Below are positions 16,640 through 24,183 of a stretch of 64,000 bases of DNA, one piece after another. The DNA is taken from contig NFUW01000002.1 of assembly GCA_002127285.1 (NCBI GenBank), positions 443,744 to 507,743 of the forward strand, in the 5' to 3' direction. A program made the translations under genes and the position numbers. Source of the stretch: Chitinophagaceae bacterium IBVUCB1 (lineage in GTDB: Bacteria > Bacteroidota > Bacteroidia > Chitinophagales > Chitinophagaceae). Below the pieces are notes generated by a model. It did not search any database. It was not told the DNA's origin and worked only from the letters and a program-made list of their open reading frames with translations. How positions within the stretch are numbered: the first letter of the stretch is position 1; each line of letters begins with the position of its first letter.

Positions 16640-17164
16640 ATGAGAAAATCAAACATTGTAAAATTAGCATTCGTTATGGCTTGCTTATTGGCAGGTGCAA
16701 ACGAAACCTACGCACAACAAACGGCTAGCGCTACGGCTACTGCTAGTGCAACCATCATTACGCCGATAGCCATATCTAAAACAGCAGATATGAATTTCGG
16801 CAATATCGCGGTATCGTCATCAAGTGCCGGTACGGTAGTATTAGCCCCTGCGGGTACACGTACCACTACGGGCGGCGTAACTTTACCAGCTACTACAGGT
16901 AGCCCTGCTGCTGCTGCATTTACCGTTACCGGTCAGGGTAGCTACACGTATGCTATTACATTGCCAAGTTCGGCTACATTGTCTGATGGTGGTTCTAACA
17001 CAATGACGGTAAACACGTTTACCAGCAATCCATCATCTACAGGTACGTTAAGCTCTGGTACGCAAAACATTACAGTTGGTGCTACGCTGAACGTAAGTGC
17101 TGGTCAGGCAACGGGGTCTTATACTACCTCTTCGCCGTTTACAGTTACTGTAAACTATAACTAA
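16640..17164 (+). CDS. DUF4402 protein, predicted major fimbrial subunit 1
   Basis: 174 residues. A signal peptide ends near YAQ-Q (about residue 26). The mature protein starts with a polar, Ala/Thr-alternating stretch (TASATATASATII) that could act as a donor strand, followed by the DUF4402 core: ITPIAISKTADMNFGNIAVS, GTVVLAPAGTRTTTGGV, AFTVTGQGSYTYAITLPSS, and VGATLNVSAGQATGSYT. It ends FTVTVNYN with tyrosine in the penultimate position, as in classical pilins bound by PapD-type chaperones. No cysteine is in the mature part. It is the first gene of the block, with the long control region upstream. Confidence 0.85.
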   Translation: MRKSNIVKLAFVMACLLAGANETYAQQTASATATASATIITPIAISKTADMNFGNIAVSSSSAGTVVLAPAGTRTTTGGVTLPATTGSPAAAAFTVTGQGSYTYAITLPSSATLSDGGSNTMTVNTFTSNPSSTGTLSSGTQNITVGATLNVSAGQATGSYTTSSPFTVTVNYN

Positions 17165-17265
17165 TCGTTATAGGGTAGCTGGCTACTGTATCTGTATGAT
17201 ATAGTGCTGACTTGTACTTATTAAGATAGTGTTGATAAGTTGTAAGGCTATACAAATGATGAAGG

Positions 17266-17745
17266 ATGAGAGTTATTGTAATTTGTGTGATATTGATGAC
17301 AGGCTTTAATAAGCATAGTTTTGCTCAACAAATAGCAAGCACTAGTACTAATGCAGCAACGTCTGTTATATCACCTATCTCATTAGCCAAATCATCAGAC
17401 ATGGAGTTTGGTAGCCTCAACATATCTACAGGCGGTAAAGTTACTATTTCGCCCAAGGGCGGGGCTTCTGCCAAGGGTGGTGTAGCATCAGGTTCGGTGA
17501 ATGCGGTAACGTTTACACTTAATAGCCAAGGGGGGTATTCTTATTCATTATCATTCCCAGATTCTATTAAGATATCGAACGGTACGGATTCAATTGTTAT
17601 TAGCAACTTTACCTCTGTCAGTTCAAAAGACAAACAGGGGAATCAGCAGATAGGCGTCGGCGCAACACTACAGGTAGGTGCGGCAAAGGTTAAAGGAGAC
17701 GACAGCGTTACAGCTATACTGCCAATAGGTTTAAATATTAATTGA
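17266..17745 (+). CDS. DUF4402 protein, predicted fimbrial subunit 2
   Basis: 159 residues with a signal peptide ending near FAQ-Q (about 21). DUF4402 core: VISPISLAKSSDMEFGSLNIS, GKVTISPKGGASAKGGV, TFTLNSQGGYSYSLSFPDS, and GVGATLQVGAAK. It lacks the penultimate tyrosine: the end reads ILPIGLNIN. It is more charged (Lys, Asp) than subunits 1 and 3. This suggests a different role, for example an adaptor or terminator of fibre assembly; that is inference only. The start ATG follows AAGGA by a few bases, a possible weak Shine-Dalgarno. Confidence 0.8.
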   Translation: MRVIVICVILMTGFNKHSFAQQIASTSTNAATSVISPISLAKSSDMEFGSLNISTGGKVTISPKGGASAKGGVASGSVNAVTFTLNSQGGYSYSLSFPDSIKISNGTDSIVISNFTSVSSKDKQGNQQIGVGATLQVGAAKVKGDDSVTAILPIGLNIN

Positions 17746-17778
17746 CATAACAGTATTAACACCCAATCTTCACATACC

Positions 17779-18300
17779 ATGCAAAAATACTTACTGAATA
17801 TCATCATTTTGATAGCAGGCTGTTGCAATGTATGTTACGCGCAGCAGTCGGCTGTTACGTTTGCAGAGGCAAGGGCTTGGATTATTGCCCCCATATCCAT
17901 CAACAAAACGACCGATATGGACTTTGGCAATGTGGCTGTATCTACACAATCAGGTGGTACAGTAGTGCTGAACCCCGCAGGTGGAAGGGTTTCTACAGGT
18001 GGCGTTTCGCTGCCTACAACCAGTGGCAGTCCGCAGCCTGCAAGTTTCAGCGTTACGGGCGAAAGTAATTACAGCTACACCATCACATTGCCAACATCTG
18101 CCACATTGGGCGATGGTTTGGGGAATACCATGATTATTAATTCATTTACCAGCACTCCGCAGAGTATTGGTACACTCAACGCAGGTACACAAAACCTGTC
18201 TGTTGGGGCTACACTGTCTGTAAATGCCGGACAACAAGCCGGAAATTACTCTACCCAAACAGGGGGCAGCAGCTTCAATGTTACTGTTAATTACAACTGA
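17779..18300 (+). CDS. DUF4402 protein, predicted fimbrial subunit 3
   Basis: 173 residues with a signal peptide ending near YAQ-Q (about 22). The core is closely like subunit 1: IIAPISINKTTDMDFGNVAVS, GTVVLNPAGGRVSTGGVSLP, SFSVTGESNYSYTITLPTS, and SVGATLSVNAGQQAGNYS. The end reads FNVTVNYN, again with penultimate tyrosine. Similarity to subunit 1 over the whole length indicates a paralogue from local duplication. The mature N-terminus (SAVTFAEARAW) is a candidate donor strand. Confidence 0.84.
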   Translation: MQKYLLNIIILIAGCCNVCYAQQSAVTFAEARAWIIAPISINKTTDMDFGNVAVSTQSGGTVVLNPAGGRVSTGGVSLPTTSGSPQPASFSVTGESNYSYTITLPTSATLGDGLGNTMIINSFTSTPQSIGTLNAGTQNLSVGATLSVNAGQQAGNYSTQTGGSSFNVTVNYN

Positions 18301-18397
18301 TAGGTATTGTTGTATTAACAGGCGAAACTAGAATAATAAACACAAACAAAGTAGGATAAAACAAACACTGAACAGTAGTACTGTTCCGGTATATATT

Positions 18398-19243
18398 TTG
18401 GCAAGAACAAAACTAATAATACTATGTATGTTGATGCTGGCCTGTACGCAGGTTTTTGCACAAGGTGGCGGTATTATCGTAGTACCCAAAAGGGTGGTTT
18501 TTGAAAATGGCAAAAGGAGTATTAAGCTGAATATTGCCAATACCGGAAAAGATACTGTAAAGTACATCGCTTCAATAGTTGATATGATGATGAAAGAGGA
18601 TGGAACATTGGTAAGAGTTACTGAAACGAATGGTATGCAGTCATCTGCATCTTCGCATCTTCGTATTTATCCGAAAAGCATTGTACTGGGGCCGAATGAA
18701 ACACAAACATTGAATGTGCAGTTGGGCAATACTGCTCAGTTATCGCAGGGCGAATACAGGTCGCATATATTGTTTGATGTATTGCCGGACTCCAGCCTCA
18801 TAAGGCCTATGCCAAAGAAGCTGACCAGTAATATGAAAATAAAACTGGTGCCTGTATTTTATCTTACCATACCGGTATTGGTAAGAGTAGGTGAAAATAA
18901 TACGCAGGTTGTATTCACGAATACACAACTCGGCCAATCAACTGATGGCGAACCGCAAATCTCTACTAATCTTGAAAGGAGTGGTAATATGTCAACCTAT
19001 GGCAATATTGTGGTGTCGTATCACAACGGCAACCGCAAGCCTGTTACTGTTGCAAACGTGAGAGGTGTTGTAATACACAGTTCCGAAAAACAAAAAAAAC
19101 TGAGCATAACTTTAGAGCAACACCGAGGTGTAAGTTATACAGATGGGACGTTGAGGATTGTGTACACCACACCTGATGACGGAAAGGCCATTAAAATAGC
19201 AGAAACTGAAATAAAGATAAATAAACAACCGACGGATAATTGA
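18398..19243 (+). CDS. PapD-like periplasmic fimbrial chaperone 1
   Basis: 281 residues from a TTG start at 18398. This start gives a proper signal peptide (Arg, Lys, hydrophobic core, cleavage near FAQ-G at 22), which the first in-frame ATG (codon 11) would cut short. The mature protein has the two-domain chaperone pattern: VVPKRVVFENGKRSIKLNI (conserved Arg in the subunit-binding cleft), NTGKDTVKYIASI, LRIYPKSIVLGPNETQTLNV, LSQGEYRSHILFDVLP, and IKLVPVFYLTIPVLVR. It should hold DUF4402 subunits in the periplasm by donor-strand complementation and deliver them to the usher at 24184. A second copy is at 27680. Confidence 0.82.
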   Translation: MARTKLIILCMLMLACTQVFAQGGGIIVVPKRVVFENGKRSIKLNIANTGKDTVKYIASIVDMMMKEDGTLVRVTETNGMQSSASSHLRIYPKSIVLGPNETQTLNVQLGNTAQLSQGEYRSHILFDVLPDSSLIRPMPKKLTSNMKIKLVPVFYLTIPVLVRVGENNTQVVFTNTQLGQSTDGEPQISTNLERSGNMSTYGNIVVSYHNGNRKPVTVANVRGVVIHSSEKQKKLSITLEQHRGVSYTDGTLRIVYTTPDDGKAIKIAETEIKINKQPTDN

Positions 19244-19266
19244 AGATGAAAAACTGACGACTGAAC

Positions 19267-21897
19267 ATGAAAAGGCTGATACATAAGAGGATAATATTTT
19301 GCTGCATATTGATGATATGTGCTGTAAATGTCTTTGCCCAAACGGTGATAGTTACTGACGATGCAGGCTATACATCGGGCAATGCGTCTTCGGTATTAGA
19401 CATAAAATCTACATCTAAAGGCATATTAGTGCCGAGGATGACACAGTCGCAAAGAACTGCCATCAGCAGCCCTGCTACGGGCTTAATGGTTTATCAGACA
19501 GATGGCACAGCAGGGTTTTATTATTACGATGGCTCCGACTGGCAGACATTTGCTAATAGTACAGGCTCTACCAGTACTACTACATTGGGTACAGTTACTA
19601 CAGGTACATGGAATGCCACAGCAATAGGCCCTATCTACGGCGGTACAGGTTTGACATCATACACTATCGGCGATTTGTTGTATGGCTCTGCTACTAATAC
19701 CCTGAGCAAGCTGGCAGGTAATACGACTACATCTAAAATGTTCCTGAACCAAACAGGTACAGGCTCTGCCAGTGCTGCACCAACTTGGAGTGCATTATCA
19801 TCTACCGACATTAACCCCGCTGTTTCAGCTACGGAATTCGGTTATTTAAGCAGTGTAACATCAGATATTCAAACCCAACTGAACGCCAAAGCGGCAACTG
19901 GAGCTAATACAGATATTACGTCTGTTACCCTGAACCAAACAGGGCTGAATGTAAGAGGTGCTTCTACCAATGCCTTAACCATCAGGCCAAACGAAACACT
20001 GTCAGCAGCCAGAACGCTCAACCTTGTTACCGGAGATGCCAACCGTTCAATAACACTCGGTGGCGATATAACAACTGCGGGAGCATTAAGTACATCTGGT
20101 GCTAATGCTTTAACACTTACTACTACGGGTGCTACAAACGTTACCCTGCCTACATCGGGCACTTTGGTAAACAGTGCGGTTACAACTTTGTCATCCCTTG
20201 CATCAGTTGGTACTATTACTTCAGGCACATGGAATGGTACTACCATTGCAACAACAAGAGGCGGAACGGGCCTAACCTCTTACACATTAGGCGACGTGCC
20301 TTATGCCTCTGCTGCCAATACACTTACCAATCTGGCTGGTAATACGACTACCACTAAAATGTTCCTGAACCAAACAGGTACTGGTTCTGCAAGTGCTGCA
20401 CCAACATGGAGTGCATTATCATCAACCGACATCAATCCTGCTGTTTCAGCTACGGAATTTGGTTATTTGAGCAGTGTAACCTCAGATATTCAAACCCAAC
20501 TGAACGCCAAAGCAGCATCGGGAGCTAATACAGATATTACGTCTGTTACCCTGAACCAAACAGGGCTGAATGTAAGAGGAGCTACCACCAACGCTTTAAC
20601 CATCAGGCCAAACGAAACACTGTCAGCAGCCAGAACGCTCAACCTTGTTACCGGAGATGCCAACCGTTCCATAACGCTCGGTGGCGACATTACAACTGCG
20701 GGAGCATTCAGTACTTCGGGTGCAAATGCTTTAACACTTACTACTACGGGTGCTACAAACGTTACCCTGCCTACTACCGGCACATTGGTAAACACTGCGG
20801 TTACAACTTTGTCATCCCTTGCGTCAGTAGGTACTATTACTACAGGTACGTGGAATGGTACAACCATAGCAACAACAAGAGGCGGTACTGGTTTAACTTC
20901 TTATACTTTAGGCGATGTGCCTTATGCTTCTGCTGCCAATACACTTACCAATCTGGCAGGCAATACCACGACTACCAAAATGTTCCTGAACCAAACAGGC
21001 ACAGGCTCTGCCAGTGCTGCACCAACATGGAGTGCATTATCAAAATCGGATGTTGGTTTAGGTAGTGTTGAAAACACTGCATTATCTACTTGGGCGGGTT
21101 CATCTAATATCACTACACTTGGCACCATAGCTACGGGTACTTGGAATGGTACTGCCATCGCCACTACAAGAGGCGGTACAGGTTTAACCTCTTATACATT
21201 GGGCGATTTGCCTTATGCCTCTGCGGCGAATACACTTACCAATCTGGCAGGTAATACTACTACATCGAAAATGTTCCTGAGCCAAACGGGTACTGGCTCT
21301 GCCAGTGCCGCTCCGGTGTGGGAAGCAATAGATGCAGCCGACCTGCCGACAGGTATTAATGCAGCTAATATCAACACTGGTGCTGTGTCAAATACTGAAT
21401 TCAATTATCTGGATGGTGCAACATCATCTATTCAAACACAATTAGATAATATAGGCAACTGGACCACCTATGATGTTACAACAACAGACGCAACCACTAC
21501 AGGACAAACACTTGTAGATGTAACCGGATTGGTTACAGGCACGTTGCTAACCAATACAACCTACGAATTTGAAGCCGTATTGGATTGTGGTGTCTCAGCA
21601 GTTACTACAGGCACTAAGTATGGGGTTAATGTAACAGTTGCCCCAACAAGAATACTTGCACTTTATTCAGGTGCTACTACGGCTACAGCAGCAGCGTCAA
21701 GCAGTACCAATGCTAACAACACAGCTTGCGCTTCTACTTATATTACTACATCATCCGGTAGTGGTATAGTAATAATAAAAGGTATTGTAAGGACTGCTGG
21801 TTCAGGCTCTCCTGTATTTTCCATCAGGCATTTAAAAGTAACCAGTGGCACCAGCACAGTAAGGGTAGGTTCAACATTAAGAATACGCAGGATATAA
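19267..21897 (+). CDS. Repetitive phage-tail-fibre-like surface protein, candidate adhesin
   Basis: 876 residues with a signal peptide ending near FAQ-T (about 25). Residues 26-105 contain SSVLDIKSTSKGILVPRMTQ and GLMVYQTDGTAGFYYYDGSDW, a head found in Bacteroidota surface proteins. Then follow repeats with TWNGTTIATTRGGTGLTSYTLG, NQTGTGSASAAPTWSALS and TEFGYLSSVTSDIQTQLNAK, as in phage tail fibres: two 207-residue units (125-331, 332-538), a 97-residue partial (539-635) and a last partial. The C-terminal 140 residues form a separate domain (LTNTTYEFEAVLDC ... GSTLRIRRI) also seen behind such repeats. There is no T9SS tail and no prophage gene nearby. A role as fimbrial tip or surface adhesin is inferred from context. 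Confidence 0.75.
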   Translation: MKRLIHKRIIFCCILMICAVNVFAQTVIVTDDAGYTSGNASSVLDIKSTSKGILVPRMTQSQRTAISSPATGLMVYQTDGTAGFYYYDGSDWQTFANSTGSTSTTTLGTVTTGTWNATAIGPIYGGTGLTSYTIGDLLYGSATNTLSKLAGNTTTSKMFLNQTGTGSASAAPTWSALSSTDINPAVSATEFGYLSSVTSDIQTQLNAKAATGANTDITSVTLNQTGLNVRGASTNALTIRPNETLSAARTLNLVTGDANRSITLGGDITTAGALSTSGANALTLTTTGATNVTLPTSGTLVNSAVTTLSSLASVGTITSGTWNGTTIATTRGGTGLTSYTLGDVPYASAANTLTNLAGNTTTTKMFLNQTGTGSASAAPTWSALSSTDINPAVSATEFGYLSSVTSDIQTQLNAKAASGANTDITSVTLNQTGLNVRGATTNALTIRPNETLSAARTLNLVTGDANRSITLGGDITTAGAFSTSGANALTLTTTGATNVTLPTTGTLVNTAVTTLSSLASVGTITTGTWNGTTIATTRGGTGLTSYTLGDVPYASAANTLTNLAGNTTTTKMFLNQTGTGSASAAPTWSALSKSDVGLGSVENTALSTWAGSSNITTLGTIATGTWNGTAIATTRGGTGLTSYTLGDLPYASAANTLTNLAGNTTTSKMFLSQTGTGSASAAPVWEAIDAADLPTGINAANINTGAVSNTEFNYLDGATSSIQTQLDNIGNWTTYDVTTTDATTTGQTLVDVTGLVTGTLLTNTTYEFEAVLDCGVSAVTTGTKYGVNVTVAPTRILALYSGATTATAAASSSTNANNTACASTYITTSSGSGIVIIKGIVRTAGSGSPVFSIRHLKVTSGTSTVRVGSTLRIRRI
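19639..20259 (+). repeat. 621-bp tandem coding repeat, copy 1
   Basis: Encodes residues 125-331 of the repetitive protein. Long stretches are nearly identical to the next copy, including most codons, which points to recent duplication or gene conversion. Confidence 0.88.
20260..20880 (+). repeat. 621-bp tandem coding repeat, copy 2
   Basis: Same length as copy 1 and in frame (207 codons). Differences are scattered single bases, mostly synonymous. Confidence 0.88.
20881..21171 (+). repeat. Shortened tandem repeat, copy 3 (291 bp)
   Basis: Starts with the same GGTGLTSYTLG coding block but lacks the long middle part. It continues with KSDVGLGSVENTALSTW, another tail-fibre motif, before the next GTWNGTAIATTRGGTG block at 21172. 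Confidence 0.8.
21172..21320 (+). repeat. Last partial repeat, copy 4
   Basis: Repeats the GGTGLTSYTLGDLPYASAA to GTGSASAAP part of the unit and then diverges into the C-terminal region. The end coordinate is approximate. Confidence 0.7.
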
Positions 21898-21901
21898 TTT
21901 T

Positions 21902-23635
21902 TTGAAATCATTATATGTCATATCGTCCATCTGCCTTGTCTTATTATTAGGTTATGCGCAAGTATCAGCTCAAGGCATCATCATTCCTACAGGCTCGTAT
22001 GTAATACAGGAAAACGGCAATCTATGCACTGCCAATAATTTTACCAATAATGGCTCTTTTTCTGCTAATGGCGGTACGGTTGTGTTTACAGGCAGTACAC
22101 AATCCATCAATGGCAGTACAGAAACTACATTTAATAATATTACCGTATCAACAGGCAGCACTACAACCGTCAGCTCTGCTAACCAAAAACTAAAAGCGAT
22201 ACTGAAAAGCAACGGCACGTTGAATTGTGGTGGCAACCTCACCTTACTTTCCACGTCAACACAAACCGCACTGGTAGATGGTACAGGAACGGGTAGCGTA
22301 TCGGGCAATCTGATTATGCAACGCTATCTGGCATCACGCTTTGGTTACAAATATTTCAGTTCACCTTTTACGTCTGCTACTGTTAATGAGTTTTCTAATG
22401 AGATAACGCTGAGTGCATCATTTCCACCCGTTTATAAATACGATGAAAACCTGCCTTCTAATGGTTGGTATCATTATGCAGCCTCTACCAATACGATGTT
22501 CCCGCTATACGGCTATGCCATCAACTTTGGCAATACAAGCAGCGCACTGACGGTAGATATGACGGGCGTTGTAAGTAATGGCACGGTATCTACCACATTG
22601 TACAATAATAACCAAACATATACGCAGGGTTTCAATTTAGTTGGCAATCCATACCCCTCTCCTATAGACTGGAACGCTGCAAGCGGATGGACAAAGACAA
22701 ATATTGACGATGCCATCTATTATTTTGATGCCAGCAGTACAGACCAATATACGGGTACGTACAGTTCATACATCAATGGTGTTTCCAGCAATGGCATTGC
22801 CAACAATATCATACCTGCCATGCAGGCTTTCTTTGTGCACGTATCTAACGGTACTTTCCCTGTTACAGCTACTTTCGCCGTCAATAACAATGTGCGAATA
22901 AACAACTTCAATCCTACTTTCCATAAGTCAACAGGTAATAGCCAACCTACCATGCGCATCAAAGCAAAATACGCTACCGAAGAAGGCTTTGCAGATAATA
23001 TGGTTATCTATTTTGACGAATATGCCAAGCTGCATTTTGATAAGGAATTTGATGCGCTGAAAATTAATAATACAGATACCCGTTCGCCCAATATCTATAC
23101 TATATCGCCTGATAATCAATCTTTGTCAATCAATGCCATGCCTTATCCGCACGATAATACGGTGGTTATTCCGTTAGGTATTGAAACTGCTAAAGACGGG
23201 CAACTCATCATCAGCTTGCAGGATATACAGAATTTTCCATCTAACCTGAAGACATATATTGTTGACAGGCAAACAATGGCATACGAGCTTTTTTCTGATA
23301 CAAAGACCTACACCATCAACCTGAAAGAGGGCGTTGTGAAAAACAGGTTTGCAATCGTATTTACTCATAAGGATATTGAAGACACAGAGTTGATACAGCA
23401 TGATATAAAAGCTTATTATACAGCGGGTAATCTGCACGTTATGTTAGACCTGCATACAGGCGAAAGCGGCACTTTGAAACTTTACAGTATTTCGGGGCAA
23501 TTATTGCACCAATCAAAAATTGCAGGTTATGGCGACCATAGTATTAGTGCGCCATATAGTACGGGTGTATATATGCTAAGTTTTGAGGGCGACAAACAAG
23601 TGATGAACAAAAAAGTATTTATAGGGAACGATTAG
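21902..23635 (+). CDS. Surface protein with T9SS type A-like C-terminal sorting domain
   Basis: 577 residues from a TTG start, 4 bases after the previous stop. No ATG gives the signal peptide (Lys2, hydrophobic core, cleavage near VSAQ-G at about 23). A beta-helix-like N-terminal part (FTNNGSFSANGGTVVFTGS, TTFNNITVSTGSTTTVS) is followed by a segment common in Bacteroidota surface proteins (RFGYKYFSSPFTSATVNEF, GFNLVGNPYPSPIDWNA, GIANNIIPAMQAFFVHV). The last 75 residues look like a T9SS sorting domain (LKLYSISGQLLHQS, YSTGVYMLSFEGDKQ, KKVFI). It lies inside the fimbrial block, so a T9SS cargo and chaperone-usher parts share one transcription unit. Confidence 0.8.
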   Translation: MKSLYVISSICLVLLLGYAQVSAQGIIIPTGSYVIQENGNLCTANNFTNNGSFSANGGTVVFTGSTQSINGSTETTFNNITVSTGSTTTVSSANQKLKAILKSNGTLNCGGNLTLLSTSTQTALVDGTGTGSVSGNLIMQRYLASRFGYKYFSSPFTSATVNEFSNEITLSASFPPVYKYDENLPSNGWYHYAASTNTMFPLYGYAINFGNTSSALTVDMTGVVSNGTVSTTLYNNNQTYTQGFNLVGNPYPSPIDWNAASGWTKTNIDDAIYYFDASSTDQYTGTYSSYINGVSSNGIANNIIPAMQAFFVHVSNGTFPVTATFAVNNNVRINNFNPTFHKSTGNSQPTMRIKAKYATEEGFADNMVIYFDEYAKLHFDKEFDALKINNTDTRSPNIYTISPDNQSLSINAMPYPHDNTVVIPLGIETAKDGQLIISLQDIQNFPSNLKTYIVDRQTMAYELFSDTKTYTINLKEGVVKNRFAIVFTHKDIEDTELIQHDIKAYYTAGNLHVMLDLHTGESGTLKLYSISGQLLHQSKIAGYGDHSISAPYSTGVYMLSFEGDKQVMNKKVFIGND

Positions 23636-23647
23636 TATATTTATAGC

Positions 23648-24163
23648 ATGATGCCACCAACACTACACCGATTTATCATAACCGCTTGTTTTTTAGTGGT
23701 GTACGTGCTATCGCCCAATAAGTCTTACGCGCAAACATTTCCGCCTGCTCCTTTTACAATTTATGCAAATCCTGCACAGGGTTTATTTTTCGGCGCTTTT
23801 TTTACCGGCAACTTGGGTGGTACGGTTATCATATATCCCGATGGTACTCGCTCCGTTACAGGCGATGTAATACAGGCAAGTCTCGGGCATCCTTTTTCAG
23901 CCGCTATTTTTGAAGTAGAAGCGCAAGTAGGTACGCGCGTTGGCATCATTAACGGACCTAACATAACACTTACAGGCAGCAATGGCGGCACCATGACATT
24001 GACATTAGGTAGTTCTTCTCCGGCATCGCCTTTTGTTTGTACCGTTGCGCCGCCATCCAGAACACAAGTGAGCATTGGCGGTACGCTTACTGTTGGTAAT
24101 ATTTTTGCAAATCCTGTAGGGTCATATAGTGGTATATTTTCGGTGACTTTTGTACAGGAATAA
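23648..24163 (+). CDS. Divergent DUF4402-type protein, predicted minor fimbrial subunit
   Basis: 171 residues with a signal peptide (cleavage near YAQ-T at about 29). The core follows DUF4402 but is diverged: GGTVIIYPDGTRSVTGDVI, AAIFEVEAQVGTRVGI, ITLTGSNGGTMTLTLG, TQVSIGGTLTVGNIFANPVGSYSGIFSVTFVQE. The end is not tyrosine-penultimate. It contains a single mature Cys (FVCTVAPP). It is placed directly before the usher, where usher-proximal or anchoring subunits are often encoded. The role is inferred from position. Confidence 0.75.
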   Translation: MMPPTLHRFIITACFLVVYVLSPNKSYAQTFPPAPFTIYANPAQGLFFGAFFTGNLGGTVIIYPDGTRSVTGDVIQASLGHPFSAAIFEVEAQVGTRVGIINGPNITLTGSNGGTMTLTLGSSSPASPFVCTVAPPSRTQVSIGGTLTVGNIFANPVGSYSGIFSVTFVQE

Positions 24164-24183
24164 CAGTATCGGACAAACAAACA

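Noticed and set aside
19869-20867. Two minus-strand ORFs of 125 codons each, almost identical, in the repeat region
   Set aside because: They are the antisense reading of the two 621-bp repeats. Their similarity only mirrors the repeat, not a gene pair.
19267-21897. Prophage or tailocin origin for the tail-fibre-like gene
   Set aside because: No capsid, terminase, portal, baseplate or integrase gene nearby; the protein has its own signal peptide and stands among chaperone-usher genes.
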